A DNA stretch of 20,669 nt from an uncultured Bacilli bacterium (lineage in GTDB: Bacteria > Bacillota_I > Bacilli_A > RF39 > UBA660), in contig CANRGI010000005.1 of the NCBI GenBank assembly GCA_947630095.1, positions 1 through 20,669 on the forward strand, read 5' to 3'. Below are positions 12,799-20,172 of this stretch, piece by piece. Under the pieces are notes generated by a model, which saw nothing but the letters and a program-made list of their open reading frames with translations, ran no database searches and was not told the DNA's origin. Both the position numbers and the translations under genes were made by a program. The first letter of the stretch is position 1; every line of letters begins with the position of its first letter.

Positions 12799-13545
12799 AT
12801 GACAAAGACTTGTAAAAGTTTAATGGTTGTGTTAGCATTTTTCTTATCATTTGTGCCTTTTTTAGGGTTAAAAGCAGAAACTGTTACTGTTAAGACACAA
12901 GAAGAACTTAAAAATGCTTTAGCAAATAAAGATGTTACAGAAATAGTTTTAGGAGAAGATATACATACTACTGAGAAAATAAATATAACTAGACCTGTAA
13001 CAATAGATGGTGCTAACTATACAATAATGTATACAGGTAAATTCGGCAAAGATAATAGTGATAGTAATACTGTTTGGGGCGGAATTTATGTGTTACAAGT
13101 ATACAAGACAACTGCAACTATAAAGAATATCAAACTAACTGGTGCGAATGCTGCCCTTTTGGTTAATGGTGGTAATGTTAAACTAGTTGGTAAAATAGAT
13201 GTATCTGGTAATGGTTTTGGTGGTATTGAACTTGGACAAGGTAAAGGAGTAAGTGAGATTTCTCATTTATCTTTAGGAGAAAATACTGATATAATTAATA
13301 CAACAGAAAGTGAAAATGCACCAACATTATGGGTACCTGACGACTCAGCAAGTGCGGTTGTAGAAATAAATGGGTTAGAGCAAATAATTAATCCAGGAGA
13401 AGAACTAGCAAAAGAAGAATTAGAAGCAAAATTTGTAGTACCTAATGTACCTGCAACTAATGATAATATAGTAGTATTTATGGTTTTAGGTATGGTAGCA
13501 GTAGTTAGTTCTGTAGTTAGTTTTAAAAAAGTTTTAAGTAACTAG
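12799..13545 (+). CDS. Secreted, sortase-anchored surface protein with beta-helix-like repeats
   Basis: 248 residues. A signal peptide covers about 1-27 (KTCKSLMVVLAFFLSFVPFLGLKA, cleavage near AET). Residues about 30-165 contain the short beta-strand/turn rungs of a right-handed parallel beta-helix (EIVLGEDI, PVTIDGANYTI, ATIKNIKLTGANAALLVNG). The C-terminus is a cell-wall sorting signal: VPATN (217-221), a hydrophobic span (about 224-241) and a KKVLSN tail. VPATN fits the xPxTN class used by class B sortases, and a sortase B gene converges on it with adjacent stop codons. ATG 12799 is chosen because AGAAAGGAG lies 7 nt upstream and it opens directly into the signal peptide; an ATG 33 nt upstream lacks both. 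Probably a wall-attached adhesin or structural protein. Confidence 0.82.
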   Translation: MTKTCKSLMVVLAFFLSFVPFLGLKAETVTVKTQEELKNALANKDVTEIVLGEDIHTTEKINITRPVTIDGANYTIMYTGKFGKDNSDSNTVWGGIYVLQVYKTTATIKNIKLTGANAALLVNGGNVKLVGKIDVSGNGFGGIELGQGKGVSEISHLSLGENTDIINTTESENAPTLWVPDDSASAVVEINGLEQIINPGEELAKEELEAKFVVPNVPATNDNIVVFMVLGMVAVVSSVVSFKKVLSN

Positions 13546-14313
13546 TTAGAAAGCCTTAGTGCTTTCTTTCTTTATTAATTTCGCGTGGACTATAATACGT
13601 GTTAGACCATCACTATCACCACAGGTAGATAAAGTTAAAGTATAATCAGTAGGTGAAACACTAGTATTAAAATTATAATAACTTCTATTTAGAATAGTAT
13701 TTAAAAATACATCATATTCTCCATCTTTAAAAAGGGCAGTAAGGAAGTAGTTTTCTTTTGGTATTTTATAGACACTAAATATTTGCCAAATAGAATTATA
13801 ATAAGGAGTTGAAACTATTATATAATTATTTTGGGGTTCAGAAAAAAATTCTTCATTTAACATAAATCTTAGAGAACCAAACATAGTATTATCAAGCCTA
13901 GAGTGGCCATATAAGATGGTATTTTTATTTAAATTTAAAAAATTATTTCTATAATCACTAAATATAGTACCTGCTTCATTATTATTTTTATAAAAATCTC
14001 TTTTCATATAATAATCATTATCTTTATATTGTACTACTGGGTAATCTACTAGGGTATTATTAATTTTTATCCAAGCAACTGTATCTTTATTAGTTTTAAT
14101 TAAATCAGTAAAATCTATATTTAAAAAATTAACTGGAAGATTAGTTTTTATCTCTTGTTTAGGTACTTCTTTTAATTCATTTATAATGTTTTTAGTATTT
14201 TTATTATCAGTTTTCCATAAAGAATATTTTTTATAACAAAATAGAGATATAAATATAGAAAATATAAGTATAATAAAGGAAAAATAAGTTTTTAAAAATT
14301 CTTTTTGTTTCAT
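13546..14313 (-). CDS. srtB: Class B sortase
   Basis: 255 residues. One N-terminal membrane anchor (about 9-27) places the catalytic domain outside the cell. The sortase triad is clear: H137 in LYGHSR, C231 in TLTLSTC and R239 in GLTRIIVHAKL. The DTVAWIKINNTLVDYPVVQ block and the long segment between the catalytic His and Cys are typical of class B. It cleaves xPxTN-type sorting signals by transpeptidation onto peptidoglycan; the convergent neighbour carries VPATN and is the likely substrate. The last codons overlap the hairpin ending the neighbour's transcript. No Shine-Dalgarno site precedes the ATG. A TAATAT hexamer ends 5 nt upstream of the start, so a leaderless or near-leaderless mRNA is possible. 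Confidence 0.92.
   Translation of the reverse strand: MKQKEFLKTYFSFIILIFSIFISLFCYKKYSLWKTDNKNTKNIINELKEVPKQEIKTNLPVNFLNIDFTDLIKTNKDTVAWIKINNTLVDYPVVQYKDNDYYMKRDFYKNNNEAGTIFSDYRNNFLNLNKNTILYGHSRLDNTMFGSLRFMLNEEFFSEPQNNYIIVSTPYYNSIWQIFSVYKIPKENYFLTALFKDGEYDVFLNTILNRSYYNFNTSVSPTDYTLTLSTCGDSDGLTRIIVHAKLIKKESTKAF
13548..13575 (+). terminator. Terminator of the surface protein gene, inside the srtB 3' end
   Basis: AGAAAGC (13548-13554) pairs with GCTTTCT (13561-13567) over a 6-nt loop, followed on the plus strand by TTCTTTATT. It lies within the last codons of the convergent srtB gene. Confidence 0.7.
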
Positions 14314-14355
14314 TATTTATATTATTAGATGTTTAGAAGAAAATATACAATTTTA

Positions 14356-14383
14356 TTGACAAAAATATAATAAATGGTAAAAT
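14356..14383 (+). promoter_or_regulatory. Promoter of the ThyX-like/CYTH operon
   Basis: TTGACA (14356-14361), 16-nt spacer, TAAAAT (14378-14383) with TGG directly before it (extended -10). Start near 14390, followed by TTGGAGG as ribosome-binding site. Confidence 0.8.
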
Positions 14384-14422
14384 TGTTAGTAGAGATAAAA
14401 AGGGTAGAATATTGGAGGAAAA

Positions 14423-15619
14423 ATGGAAAATACAAAAATGAGAATAGATATACTACCTAATCTATTTTTAAAAAAAGATGGTACTTTTGATTTAGAAGAA
14501 GCACTTATTTTATCAGGTAAATATGCAGGTATTTGTTATGATAAAGAAGGGTTTAATCATATAGATAAAGAACCTATAGAAAAGACAATGAGAAGAGTAG
14601 AAATGACTAAAAATAATGGGCATCATAGTGTATATGGACATATAAGTATTAGTTTTAATATGCAAAATATACCTAAAATACTTGCTATGATTATTAATAA
14701 TGAAAAAGAATATAATACAAGTGAGAAGTCTCTTAGATATACACCTTTAGTTAAAACTGAGGGAAGTATAGTAACAGATAAAGAGATAGAATTATATAAT
14801 AAATGGATAGAGATATTTAGTGATAGAATTAAAGATAAATATGGTAAACAATTTAATGATAGTAAGATAAAAAAATTAGCGCAAGAGAATGCTAGATATT
14901 TAGTAACTGTATTTATGCCTACTCAAATGGTGTATACAACTAGTTTAAGACAAATAAATTATATTGCATCTTGGTTTAAAGATTATATTAAAAACACTAA
15001 TAATGGGTTTGATAGTAAAATTGCTTTATATATGAAAGATTTTGTAAGTGAGTTAGAAAGATTAAATATTTTAGACGAAGGACTTATGAGAAATGAAAAA
15101 CATAGAGAGATATCTTTATTTGGAGATAATTTAAGTGATAGACAAATATATTTTGGAGAAGTTTATAGTACTTTATATAAGGGAAGTTTTGCCCAAATGG
15201 CACAAGCACAAAGGCATAGAACAGTTAATTATCAAATAGAAAGATTACGTGATAAAGAATATTATGTTCCTGAAATTATAGATTATTCATACCTTAAAGA
15301 TGCTTGGCTTAAAGATATAGAAAGTGTAAGTGAAGTAGTGCCACAAGGAGAAATGGTTTTAATTCACGAGATGGGAACTTATGATAACTTTATTAAAAAA
15401 TGTAAAGAGAGACTATGTAGTTCTGCTCAGTTAGAGATAATGAGACAAACTAAAGAAACATTAGAGCAATATAGATTAAATTTAATTGCTAACCATAATA
15501 GTAGATTATATAAAGATATATGTAAGTATAGTTATGGGGCAAAATGTACTTTTCCTGATTATGAATGTACAGAACAATGTGGGTTTAAAGAGGGAATAAA
15601 TTTGACTAGGAAGATATAA
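14423..15619 (+). CDS. ThyX-like protein with two ThyX half-domains
   Basis: 398 residues, about twice the length of classic flavin-dependent thymidylate synthase (ThyX, dUMP to dTMP using methylene-THF, NADPH and FAD). The N-terminal half (about 55-190) aligns with ThyX: GHHSVYGHISISFNM (66-80) and SEKSLRYTPL (100-109), then ENARYLVTVFMPTQMVYTTS. The RHR signature is missing there (NNEKEYN at its place). The C-terminal half has QRHRTVNYQIERL with an intact RHR at 264-266, a VVPQGEM block and LCSSAQLEIMRQ (331-341). The C-terminus adds C367, C375, C382 and C386, a possible metal site. GGAGG precedes the ATG. Family membership is clear; whether it still makes dTMP is not. First gene of a three-gene operon. 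Confidence 0.75.
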   Translation: MENTKMRIDILPNLFLKKDGTFDLEEALILSGKYAGICYDKEGFNHIDKEPIEKTMRRVEMTKNNGHHSVYGHISISFNMQNIPKILAMIINNEKEYNTSEKSLRYTPLVKTEGSIVTDKEIELYNKWIEIFSDRIKDKYGKQFNDSKIKKLAQENARYLVTVFMPTQMVYTTSLRQINYIASWFKDYIKNTNNGFDSKIALYMKDFVSELERLNILDEGLMRNEKHREISLFGDNLSDRQIYFGEVYSTLYKGSFAQMAQAQRHRTVNYQIERLRDKEYYVPEIIDYSYLKDAWLKDIESVSEVVPQGEMVLIHEMGTYDNFIKKCKERLCSSAQLEIMRQTKETLEQYRLNLIANHNSRLYKDICKYSYGAKCTFPDYECTEQCGFKEGINLTRKI

Positions 15620-15620
15620 T

Positions 15621-16169
15621 ATGAATAAAGAAATAGAGAGTAAATATTTGTTTAAAGATTATGATAGTATAGCATCTTTAATAGATAAAAATAAAAGTAA
15701 ACAAAAAAGAATTATAGACGAATATTATGACTTTAATGATATACTTAAAAATGCTAATATAAATTTAAGAAAAAGAAATAATATAGAATATACTGTTAAA
15801 AAAATAGTAAATGATAAAGATATGTATTTAGATAGAATAGAAGAAAATTTTGATAGTTTAGAAAGTGCTTTAGAATTTATAAATAATAAATTAAATATAA
15901 AAATAAATAAAGTATATCCTGTTATGACTTTAGATATGATAAAAATAAAATATGTATTCAATTATGAAGATGCTTTAGTAGAGATGTCTATAGATAAATG
16001 TAGGGTTAATGATAAAGAATTTAATATGTTAGAATTTGAAATATTAAGTGGAAGTAATGTATTAAATAGTATAGATAAATATTTAGATAAAGATATATTT
16101 ACTTTAACTAATATGAGTAAGAAAGAAATAGGAGAGAATTTAAGTAATTTAAAGAAATTGAAGAGGTAG
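15621..16169 (+). CDS. CYTH-domain protein (triphosphate tunnel enzyme family)
   Basis: 182 residues with the CYTH layout: the ExExK signature EIESK (4-8), then IDEYYDFND, NLRKRNNIEYTVKK and LEFEI. The alternating acidic and basic pairs line the eight-stranded tunnel that binds a triphosphate and metal ions. Family members are tripolyphosphatases, thiamine triphosphatases or class IV adenylate cyclases; the sequence alone does not decide which. The ATG follows the stop of the ThyX-like gene by 1 nt, with AGGAAG inside the end of that gene, so the two are coupled. Confidence 0.8.
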   Translation: MNKEIESKYLFKDYDSIASLIDKNKSKQKRIIDEYYDFNDILKNANINLRKRNNIEYTVKKIVNDKDMYLDRIEENFDSLESALEFINNKLNIKINKVYPVMTLDMIKIKYVFNYEDALVEMSIDKCRVNDKEFNMLEFEILSGSNVLNSIDKYLDKDIFTLTNMSKKEIGENLSNLKKLKR

Positions 16170-16170
16170 T

Positions 16171-16722
16171 ATGGATAAAGAAATATTAGAAAATATAAAG
16201 AAATATTATATTAAAAGAAAAAAGATGCAAGAAGAATATAATGAAATTATATCTTTAGTTAATGAACTTAAAGATAATGAATATGTAAAAAAATATATAG
16301 AATTACAAAATAAAATTAAAGATTATAAATATTTTGTTATAAAAGACGACGAGCAAATATTTAGAACGGCTATTAATGAATATATAAGAAAAAATAATAT
16401 AATTAATAATATTTATATTTATTTAGGTACTTATAGTTTTAATTATGAAAGTGATATATATCACGGGTCTAATGATTATAAATTAAAAAGAAATGATAGA
16501 AGGGCTGATTATAACCTTTATACACCACTTGAAAAAGATATATACATAGACCAATTTCAAGTGCCTATTAAAGATGTTAGAAGTTTTGAAAAAGAAAACA
16601 AAATTATTTATCATATAAAACCTTTATTACTTCAAGAAGAATATATAAAAGATATATTTGAATATGGAGAGGAAATGGCTTTAAAAAGAATAGTAAATAA
16701 ATACGGAATTAGTGGGAAATAA
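16171..16722 (+). CDS. Unrecognised 183-residue protein, last gene of the ThyX-like operon
   Basis: I do not recognise this family. The first 55 residues are a charged, helical, coiled-coil-like segment (YYIKRKKMQEEYNEIISLVNE). The rest is mixed alpha/beta with IYIYLGTYSF, DIYHGSNDYKLKRND and YIDQFQVPIKDVRSFEK, and ends in a helix. No signal peptide or membrane span is seen. The start codon is 1 nt after the CYTH stop, with AGAGG in the end of that gene, so it is co-translated with the CYTH protein. A terminator overlaps its own stop. Confidence 0.75.
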   Translation: MDKEILENIKKYYIKRKKMQEEYNEIISLVNELKDNEYVKKYIELQNKIKDYKYFVIKDDEQIFRTAINEYIRKNNIINNIYIYLGTYSFNYESDIYHGSNDYKLKRNDRRADYNLYTPLEKDIYIDQFQVPIKDVRSFEKENKIIYHIKPLLLQEEYIKDIFEYGEEMALKRIVNKYGISGK

Positions 16723-16736
16723 AACTCACTTTTTTT
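16711..16736 (+). terminator. Terminator of the ThyX-like operon
   Basis: AGTGGG (16711-16716) pairs with CTCACT (16725-16730), one G-T, with an 8-nt loop enclosing the stop codon, followed by a T7 run. Confidence 0.72.
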
Positions 16737-16798
16737 AAGTAATAAAAATATTGAAAAATAAATAATAAAGTTATATGCTTATAATGGGTGGTGGTTAA

Positions 16799-18070
16799 AT
16801 GATGCAAAATAGTGATAAATATGAATTTAAAAGAGAAATAATTGACTCTTTGGTTAAAGAAGTTATTGCATTTTGTAATACAAATGGTGGTACAATTATA
16901 ATTGGGTATAATGACGATGGTAGTGTTTATGGAGTAGAAAATGTAAGAAAAGAATTAGATAAAGTTAGTAGTAAATTACACGATAACATAGAACCTGACA
17001 TTAGTTTTTTAGTAGCGCCTAGAATAGAGCAACAAGAGGGGAAAGATATTATAATAGTTGAAGTATTACAAGGTACTGGTAAGCCTTATTATTTAAAGTC
17101 TAAAGGTATGACACCTGAGGGAGTTTATATTAGATTAGGTGCGACTACACAACACGCGACTAATGAAATTATAAGGCAAATGATTATAGAAACTTCTGGT
17201 ATTACTTTTGAAAAAAATATAAGTGTAAATCAAGATTTAACTTTTGTATATGCAGATAGAGTATTTAAAGAAAAGGGTATAGCATTTGGGAATAATGAAA
17301 AAAAGACACTTGGTATAATAAATGAAAAAGGAAAATATACTAATTTAGGTTTATTATTATCAGACGAATGCCCTTATACAATAAAGATGGCGGTTTATAC
17401 TGATACTAGTAAAAAAGAATTTTTAGATATGAAAGAAACTTCAAAGGGTAGTTTGTTACAACAATTAGAAGAAGCAGAAAATTATTTAAAATTAAATAAT
17501 AAAATTAGTGGTAAGATACAGGGTATGGAAAGAATTGATACTTATGATTATCCTTTAGAAAGTATTAGAGAGATTTTGCTTAATTGTATAGGACATCGTG
17601 ATTATGAAATACCAGGAAGTACTTTAGTACATATATTTACTGATAGAATAGAGTTTTTAAGTTTAGGTGGACTTGTAAAAGGGTTAACAATAGAAGATAT
17701 TAAGTTAGGTTCTTCTTCTTCAAGAAATCCTAAATTAATAAATGTATTTCATAGATTAGGCTTAGTAGAGGCTTATGGAAGTGGTATTCCGAGAATGCTA
17801 GAATTATATAAAAATTCAGATAAAGTTCCTGAAATCCAAGTAGCGCCTAATAGTTTTTTAGTAATATTACCTAAAATGGTTATGAAAAAAGAATATTCGG
17901 TAATAATAAAATATTTAGAAGAAAATAAAGTAGCAAGTAGGGAAGATATAGAGAAACTTTTAGATAGTAAAAAAACTTTAACTGTTAATATTTTAAAAGA
18001 AATGGCTCAAAGGAATATAATAGTTAAAGAGGGTAAATCAAGAGATGTTATTTATAAATTAAAAAATTAG
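16799..18070 (+). CDS. AlbA_2/Schlafen-type ATP-binding transcriptional regulator
   Basis: 423 residues in three parts. Residues about 5-130 are an AlbA_2 (Schlafen AlbA) domain: FKREIIDSLVKEVIAFCNTNGGTIIIGYNDDG, then YIRLGATTQHA. Residues about 245-358 are a GHKL-like ATPase domain of the RecG-associated type: N-box-like REILLNCIGHRDY (257-269), IEFLSLGGL and the loop AYGSGIPRM (325-333). Residues about 365-420 form a winged HTH. Such proteins are usually annotated as putative ATP-binding transcriptional regulators and their targets are mostly unknown. GGGTGGTGG lies just upstream of two consecutive ATG codons (16799, 16802). TATAAT at 16780-16785 would give only a 6-8 nt leader; no matching -35 is seen. 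It is transcribed alone, ending in a shared terminator with the convergent glycosyltransferase gene. Confidence 0.85.
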   Translation: MMQNSDKYEFKREIIDSLVKEVIAFCNTNGGTIIIGYNDDGSVYGVENVRKELDKVSSKLHDNIEPDISFLVAPRIEQQEGKDIIIVEVLQGTGKPYYLKSKGMTPEGVYIRLGATTQHATNEIIRQMIIETSGITFEKNISVNQDLTFVYADRVFKEKGIAFGNNEKKTLGIINEKGKYTNLGLLLSDECPYTIKMAVYTDTSKKEFLDMKETSKGSLLQQLEEAENYLKLNNKISGKIQGMERIDTYDYPLESIREILLNCIGHRDYEIPGSTLVHIFTDRIEFLSLGGLVKGLTIEDIKLGSSSSRNPKLINVFHRLGLVEAYGSGIPRMLELYKNSDKVPEIQVAPNSFLVILPKMVMKKEYSVIIKYLEENKVASREDIEKLLDSKKTLTVNILKEMAQRNIIVKEGKSRDVIYKLKN

Positions 18071-18088
18071 AATTTAGGTTCTAATTTT
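18063..18088. terminator. Bidirectional terminator between convergent genes
   Basis: AAAATTAGAA (18063-18072) pairs perfectly with TTCTAATTTT (18079-18088), 6-nt loop. T-runs follow on both strands. It overlaps the stop codons of both the regulator gene and the glycosyltransferase gene. Confidence 0.88.
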
Positions 18089-19211
18089 CTTTTAGCATTT
18101 TTTTAATTAATTCATAGATTTGTTTACTTGCTTCTTTATTATTTACTTTATTTAGTTTATTTTTCATAGATTTAATTATAAAAGGGTATTTAATAAAACT
18201 TTTTACTTTTTTATATAATTCTTTAGGGTTTTTAACTTTGACTGAATAATGTCTTTTGCACATGAATTTCTCATTTTTTTCTTCTTGACCACCAAAACCT
18301 GGTATAAGTATGCTAGGTGTTTTTAATTCTATTAATTCATTTAAAGTAGAACCTCCTGGTTTTGTAATTACTACATCGCTTACATTTATTAAATTAAATA
18401 CATCTTTAATGAAACCTAATACTAAAGCATTTTTAATATTATTATTAATTATATATTCTTGTGCTTTTTCTTTTAATTCTTTATTTTTACCACATATATA
18501 AATTATATCTATTGGAATAGGCTCTTTTAATAATTTAGTAAAGTATTCAAAAGTATAGTCAAAACCTGCTGAAGCTCCTGCAAAGAATAGATATATAGGT
18601 TTACCACTTAAACTATATTTTTTAATTATATTTTCTTTAGTATCTAAATATTCATTAGTTTTACTATTAACTGGTATACCAAATGCTTTTATCTTTTTTT
18701 CTTCTATACCATTTTTAATAAGATTATTTTTTAATATTTCATTTTGTACTATAAAATAATCAGTATCTTTTTCATTTATTGTCCAAAATTTATGAGAAGT
18801 AAAGTCAGTTAGTATAGTCATTATTTTAGATTTAGTTAGATTAATAGAATTATAGTAACTAATTATATAACTAATATAAAAATGAGTAGATACAACTATA
18901 TCTGGTTTAAATTCTTTTATTTTATTTCTTAATTTTTCATTATCAAAACATTTTTTACAAAATTTAATATTACCTAAACTTATTAATTTAGTATTAGAAG
19001 CGTCATATAAAAGAGAATAAAGTTTTTCTTTATTACAAAGTTTATTATAAAGTTTTATACTTATATTACCTAAGGAGTTGCCATAGTCAGAAATATTTAT
19101 TAATTCAATATCAAATTCATTTTTATTTTCTAAGTAATCTTTAATGTAGTTTGCTACTGATTTATGACCACTTCCATAATCGGCATATCCAATTAATATT
19201 TTTTTTCTCAT
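18081..19211 (-). CDS. MGDG-synthase/UgtP-type glycosyltransferase (GT28)
   Basis: 376 residues with a GT-B fold. The N-terminal half carries the MGDG-synthase block ILIGYADYGSGHKSVANYIKDYL (GSGH at 13-16). The C-terminal half has the nucleotide-sugar site VVITKPGGSTLNELIELKTPSILIPGFGGQEEKN (about 280-313). Homologues include UgtP, which adds glucose to diacylglycerol to make membrane glycolipids and the lipoteichoic acid anchor. The protein has no membrane span and probably acts peripherally on the inner leaflet. The sugar and acceptor cannot be fixed from sequence. There is no Shine-Dalgarno site; TATAAT (19223-19218) ends 6 nt before the ATG, as in hemW, suggesting a leaderless start or reinitiation from the gene 37 nt upstream. 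Confidence 0.85.
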   Translation of the reverse strand: MRKKILIGYADYGSGHKSVANYIKDYLENKNEFDIELINISDYGNSLGNISIKLYNKLCNKEKLYSLLYDASNTKLISLGNIKFCKKCFDNEKLRNKIKEFKPDIVVSTHFYISYIISYYNSINLTKSKIMTILTDFTSHKFWTINEKDTDYFIVQNEILKNNLIKNGIEEKKIKAFGIPVNSKTNEYLDTKENIIKKYSLSGKPIYLFFAGASAGFDYTFEYFTKLLKEPIPIDIIYICGKNKELKEKAQEYIINNNIKNALVLGFIKDVFNLINVSDVVITKPGGSTLNELIELKTPSILIPGFGGQEEKNEKFMCKRHYSVKVKNPKELYKKVKSFIKYPFIIKSMKNKLNKVNNKEASKQIYELIKKMLKEN

Positions 19212-19217
19212 AATTTA

Positions 19218-19223
19218 ATTATA
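19218..19223 (-). promoter_or_regulatory. -10 element placed for a leaderless glycosyltransferase mRNA
   Basis: Perfect TATAAT on the minus strand, 6 nt before the ATG at 19211. The string TATAATTAAATTATG closely matches TATAATTAAAGTATG at hemW (2611-2625). No convincing -35 is present, so this is weaker than the hemW case. Confidence 0.5.
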
Positions 19224-19248
19224 TACCATTTATATTAAAAATCATAGA

Positions 19249-20145
19249 TTATTTTTTTAAAATTAATAGAGAGTCTTTGGAATTTTCTTCTATTCCTTCA
19301 AATGTAATCATTTCTAAGTTTTTATCTTTAAATACTTTTTTAACTAAATCTAATTGATAAATAATATCCCAGTGTTTTTTAACTTTGGTTAGTTCGTGCA
19401 TATCATATAAATAAGCCATAAAAAGGGTAGAGTTATTATCCATATAATTTTCAAATTTATTTATATTTTCTTTAAAATCTTTAAGAGGGTGTTTATATAT
19501 TTTTTCTATGTAACTAGATATGTTAGATAATATTATATAGTCATATATACCATTTAAGTGTTTATCTAAATATTTAATATTATCAGTAATAAAAGTAGGT
19601 TTTAAAGATTTTATATTTGATTTTAAATAATAATAGTTTTCTTTACTTAAGTAAGTGTTTAATCTTTTTATAGTATTAATATCTTCTTCGTCATTATTAA
19701 ATAAATTCTTCCTTATTTGTAAAGTATTAAAGTTATCGATTAAATATTTCCAAAAATCAACTATATGATTATCCATTACATCAAATAATTTATAAAATAT
19801 ATCTTTTTTAAATACATCTTTATTTTTAAATATAATATTTTTATATAGACAAAAGAAATTTATAAATTCATTATAAGATAAAGTTTCTATTCCAGAAGAT
19901 TTTAAGTAAAAATAATATTCAGTAAATGGGTTAATATCAAATACAGTAATATCCTTAGCGCCCATTAAAAATGTATTTAGTATTTGGTCTCCTGAACTAC
20001 CTACTGTTAAAACTCTTTTATTAGTAAAATCATATTTAGTAAGGTAAGCATTTAAGTTTTCAGTAGTAAATGGGTATATTTTATAAAATTCATTAGTTTT
20101 ATATCCTTTAATAATATAACTTGCTAATTTAAGTCTATCTTTCAT
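19249..20145 (-). CDS. SAM-binding (methyltransferase-fold) protein, DUF3419-like
   Basis: 298 residues. Residues 44-54 (RVLTVGSSGDQ) form a glycine-rich SAM-binding motif I, followed by ITVFDINP (66-73) with the acidic residue that usually binds ribose. This pairing resembles DUF3419/BtaA-type proteins, which transfer the aminocarboxypropyl group of SAM to lipid, but ordinary class I methyltransferases are not excluded. The middle is Asn/Lys/Phe-rich and unrecognised; the C-terminus has FMAYLYDM and SLLILKK. AAAGGGGGAAA precedes the ATG. It lies 27 nt after the histidine kinase stop and 37 nt before the glycosyltransferase, an apparent operon. A role in membrane lipid modification is suggested by the neighbour only. 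Confidence 0.6.
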   Translation of the reverse strand: MKDRLKLASYIIKGYKTNEFYKIYPFTTENLNAYLTKYDFTNKRVLTVGSSGDQILNTFLMGAKDITVFDINPFTEYYFYLKSSGIETLSYNEFINFFCLYKNIIFKNKDVFKKDIFYKLFDVMDNHIVDFWKYLIDNFNTLQIRKNLFNNDEEDINTIKRLNTYLSKENYYYLKSNIKSLKPTFITDNIKYLDKHLNGIYDYIILSNISSYIEKIYKHPLKDFKENINKFENYMDNNSTLFMAYLYDMHELTKVKKHWDIIYQLDLVKKVFKDKNLEMITFEGIEENSKDSLLILKK

Positions 20146-20172
20146 ATTAAATTTCCCCCTTTGGATATTTTA

